NCBI GenBank assembly: GCA_017960855.1
Contig: JAGCYJ010000014.1
Location: 1 to 32,384, forward strand
Direction: 5' to 3'
Length of the DNA stretch: 32,384 bases
DNA from: Alphaproteobacteria bacterium
Lineage (GTDB): Bacteria; Pseudomonadota; Alphaproteobacteria; Rs-D84
The notes beneath the pieces are model-generated. The model saw only the letters and a program-made list of their open reading frames with translations, searched no databases and had not been told where the DNA came from. Both the position numbers and the translations under genes were made by a program. Shown piece after piece: positions 31,867-32,384 of the stretch. Within the stretch, counting starts at the first letter, position 1, and each line of letters opens with the position of its first letter.

Positions 31867-31920
31867 AGGCAATGTCCTTGAAATGCTGGAATTTCGGGAC
31901 CACTTTCAAAGACATTGCCT
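31867..31920 (+). promoter_or_regulatory. Large stem-loop in the hup leader
   Basis: AGGCAATGTC (31867-31876) pairs with GACATTGCCT (31911-31920). After a single C/A mismatch, TTGAAA (31878-31883) pairs with TTTCAA (31904-31909), and TGG/CCA can close an inner loop. The stem of 16 pairs starts about ten bases from the predicted transcript start and is followed by no T run, so it is not a terminator. Confidence 0.75.
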
Positions 31921-31971
31921 ATTATCTGCGGGACACACCTTAATTAAATATTTAATGAAAAGGAGAAACAC

Positions 31972-32244
31972 ATGAACAAAGCACAATTGATTGAAGCAAT
32001 TGCAAACGAAATCAACGTTACAAAAGCTACAGCAGCTGCAAGCGTTGATGCATTCATCAACACAGTTACAAAAGTTCTGAAGAAGAAAGGCGACGTTCGC
32101 TTGGTTGGCTTCGGCACATTTACAACTGCAAAACGCAAAGCAACAACAGGCCGCAACCCACAAACAGGCGCTGCCATCAAAATCCCAGCATCTGTTCAAC
32201 CTAAGTTCAAACCTGGTAAAGCTTTGAAAGATGCTTTGAACTAA
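31972..32244 (+). CDS. hup: HU-family DNA-binding protein
   Basis: This encodes 90 residues, the standard HU length. HU bends and compacts DNA as a dimer in the nucleoid. The N-terminus M-N-K-A-Q-L-I-E-A-I-A is followed by the helical core, then G-F-G-T-F (about 47-51) and the arm tip G-R-N-P-Q-T-G (about 60-66) with the DNA-intercalating Pro. The C-terminus P-K-F-K-P-G-K-A-L-K-D-A-L is typical. HU is preferred over IHF because the arm has R-N-P-Q-T-G-A-A-I-K-I-P. A strong AAGGAG lies before the ATG. It is monocistronic, with a structured leader and a strong terminator. Confidence 0.97.
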   Translation: MNKAQLIEAIANEINVTKATAAASVDAFINTVTKVLKKKGDVRLVGFGTFTTAKRKATTGRNPQTGAAIKIPASVQPKFKPGKALKDALN

Positions 32245-32266
32245 ACTGATTTTTGTTCAGTGATTT

Positions 32267-32302
32267 AAAGTTGGGTTCGGGATTCTGAACCCAACTTTTT
32301 TT
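32267..32302 (+). terminator. Rho-independent terminator of hup
   Basis: A 12-bp perfect stem AAAGTTGGGTTC / GAACCCAACTTT with an 8-base loop runs into TTTT. Confidence 0.92.
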
Positions 32303-32311
32303 ATTTTCCTC

Positions 32312-32340
32312 TTTACTTAAAAACTAATATTGCCTACAAT
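32312..32340 (+). promoter_or_regulatory. Candidate promoter of the gene at the right edge
   Basis: TTTACT (32312-32317) and TACAAT (32335-32340) are 17 bases apart, just ahead of AAAGGAAAGAGAT and an ATG. Confidence 0.5.
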
Positions 32341-32370
32341 CATACCGTAATCAAACAAAAGGAAAGAGAT

Positions 32371-32384
32371 ATGCCAACAAAAAC
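32371..32384 (+). CDS. Start of a further gene (cut by window edge)
   Basis: ATG followed by codons for P-T-K is preceded by AAAGGAAAGAG at suitable spacing and by a plausible promoter. Only four codons are visible, so the product cannot be named. Confidence 0.5.

Noticed and set aside
31933-31958. TTAA-rich palindrome before hup as a CtrA site
   Set aside because: The spacing is eight bases and the sequence is simply AT-rich around the ribosome site.
1-32384. CRISPR array, insertion sequence, prophage or attachment site
   Set aside because: No regularly spaced direct repeats, transposase, integrase or phage structural genes were seen; the tRNA is intact without a neighbouring integrase.

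Overview
The window looks like a chromosomal segment of an alphaproteobacterium, probably an uncultured host- or gut-associated lineage. Evidence: housekeeping genes of proteobacterial type (rpsB-tsf, tyrS, polA, alaS, pth, hup), an RNase J, an outer membrane implied by several beta-barrel proteins and a PBP1C/alpha-2-macroglobulin pair, moderate GC, and frequent ATG starts with occasional TTG and GTG. The finer placement is inference only.

Layout. 1-2.2 kb, minus strand: rpsB and tsf in one transcript ended by a strong hairpin, then the 5' end of tyrS with its own promoter. 2.3-12.4 kb, plus strand: a secreted subtilisin-like (S8) peptidase, a giant alpha-2-macroglobulin-like protein with an intact thioester motif, and penicillin-binding protein 1C. 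12.4-15.5 kb, minus strand: three exported proteins, the first an omptin-like outer-membrane barrel. 15.56 kb: a class II tRNA-Leu whose anticodon reads AAG. 15.7-20.4 kb, plus strand: an apparent operon of a 996-residue cysteine-rich secreted protein, a small lipoprotein and a second cysteine-rich secreted protein. 20.4-24.4 kb: pth (minus), a small outer-membrane barrel and polA (plus). 24.4-26.2 kb, minus strand: two tandem, partly paralogous cysteine-rich secreted proteins. 26.25-28.07 kb: RNase J (minus) behind a long, dyad-rich leader. 28.36-29.07 kb: a two-TM protein. 29.1-31.2 kb: a short AlaRS (minus). 31.3-32.2 kb: a three-TM protein and HU (plus). The window ends four codons into a further gene.

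How it fits together. The essential genes are scattered singles or pairs, each with recognisable promoters and terminators. Between them lie envelope and surface genes: protease, protease trap, peptidoglycan repair enzyme, omptin-like barrel, and a family of secreted proteins carrying a C-P-x-x-S-Y-C motif and, in one or two, Listeria-Bacteroides-type repeats. The best candidates for something undescribed are this cysteine-rich surface protein family (including ~40-residue CX6C repeats in the 996-residue protein), the tRNA-Leu with A34, the AlaRS without a C-Ala domain, and structured leaders or dyads in front of rnj, hup and alaS. All functional statements come from reading the sequence; no database search was run.
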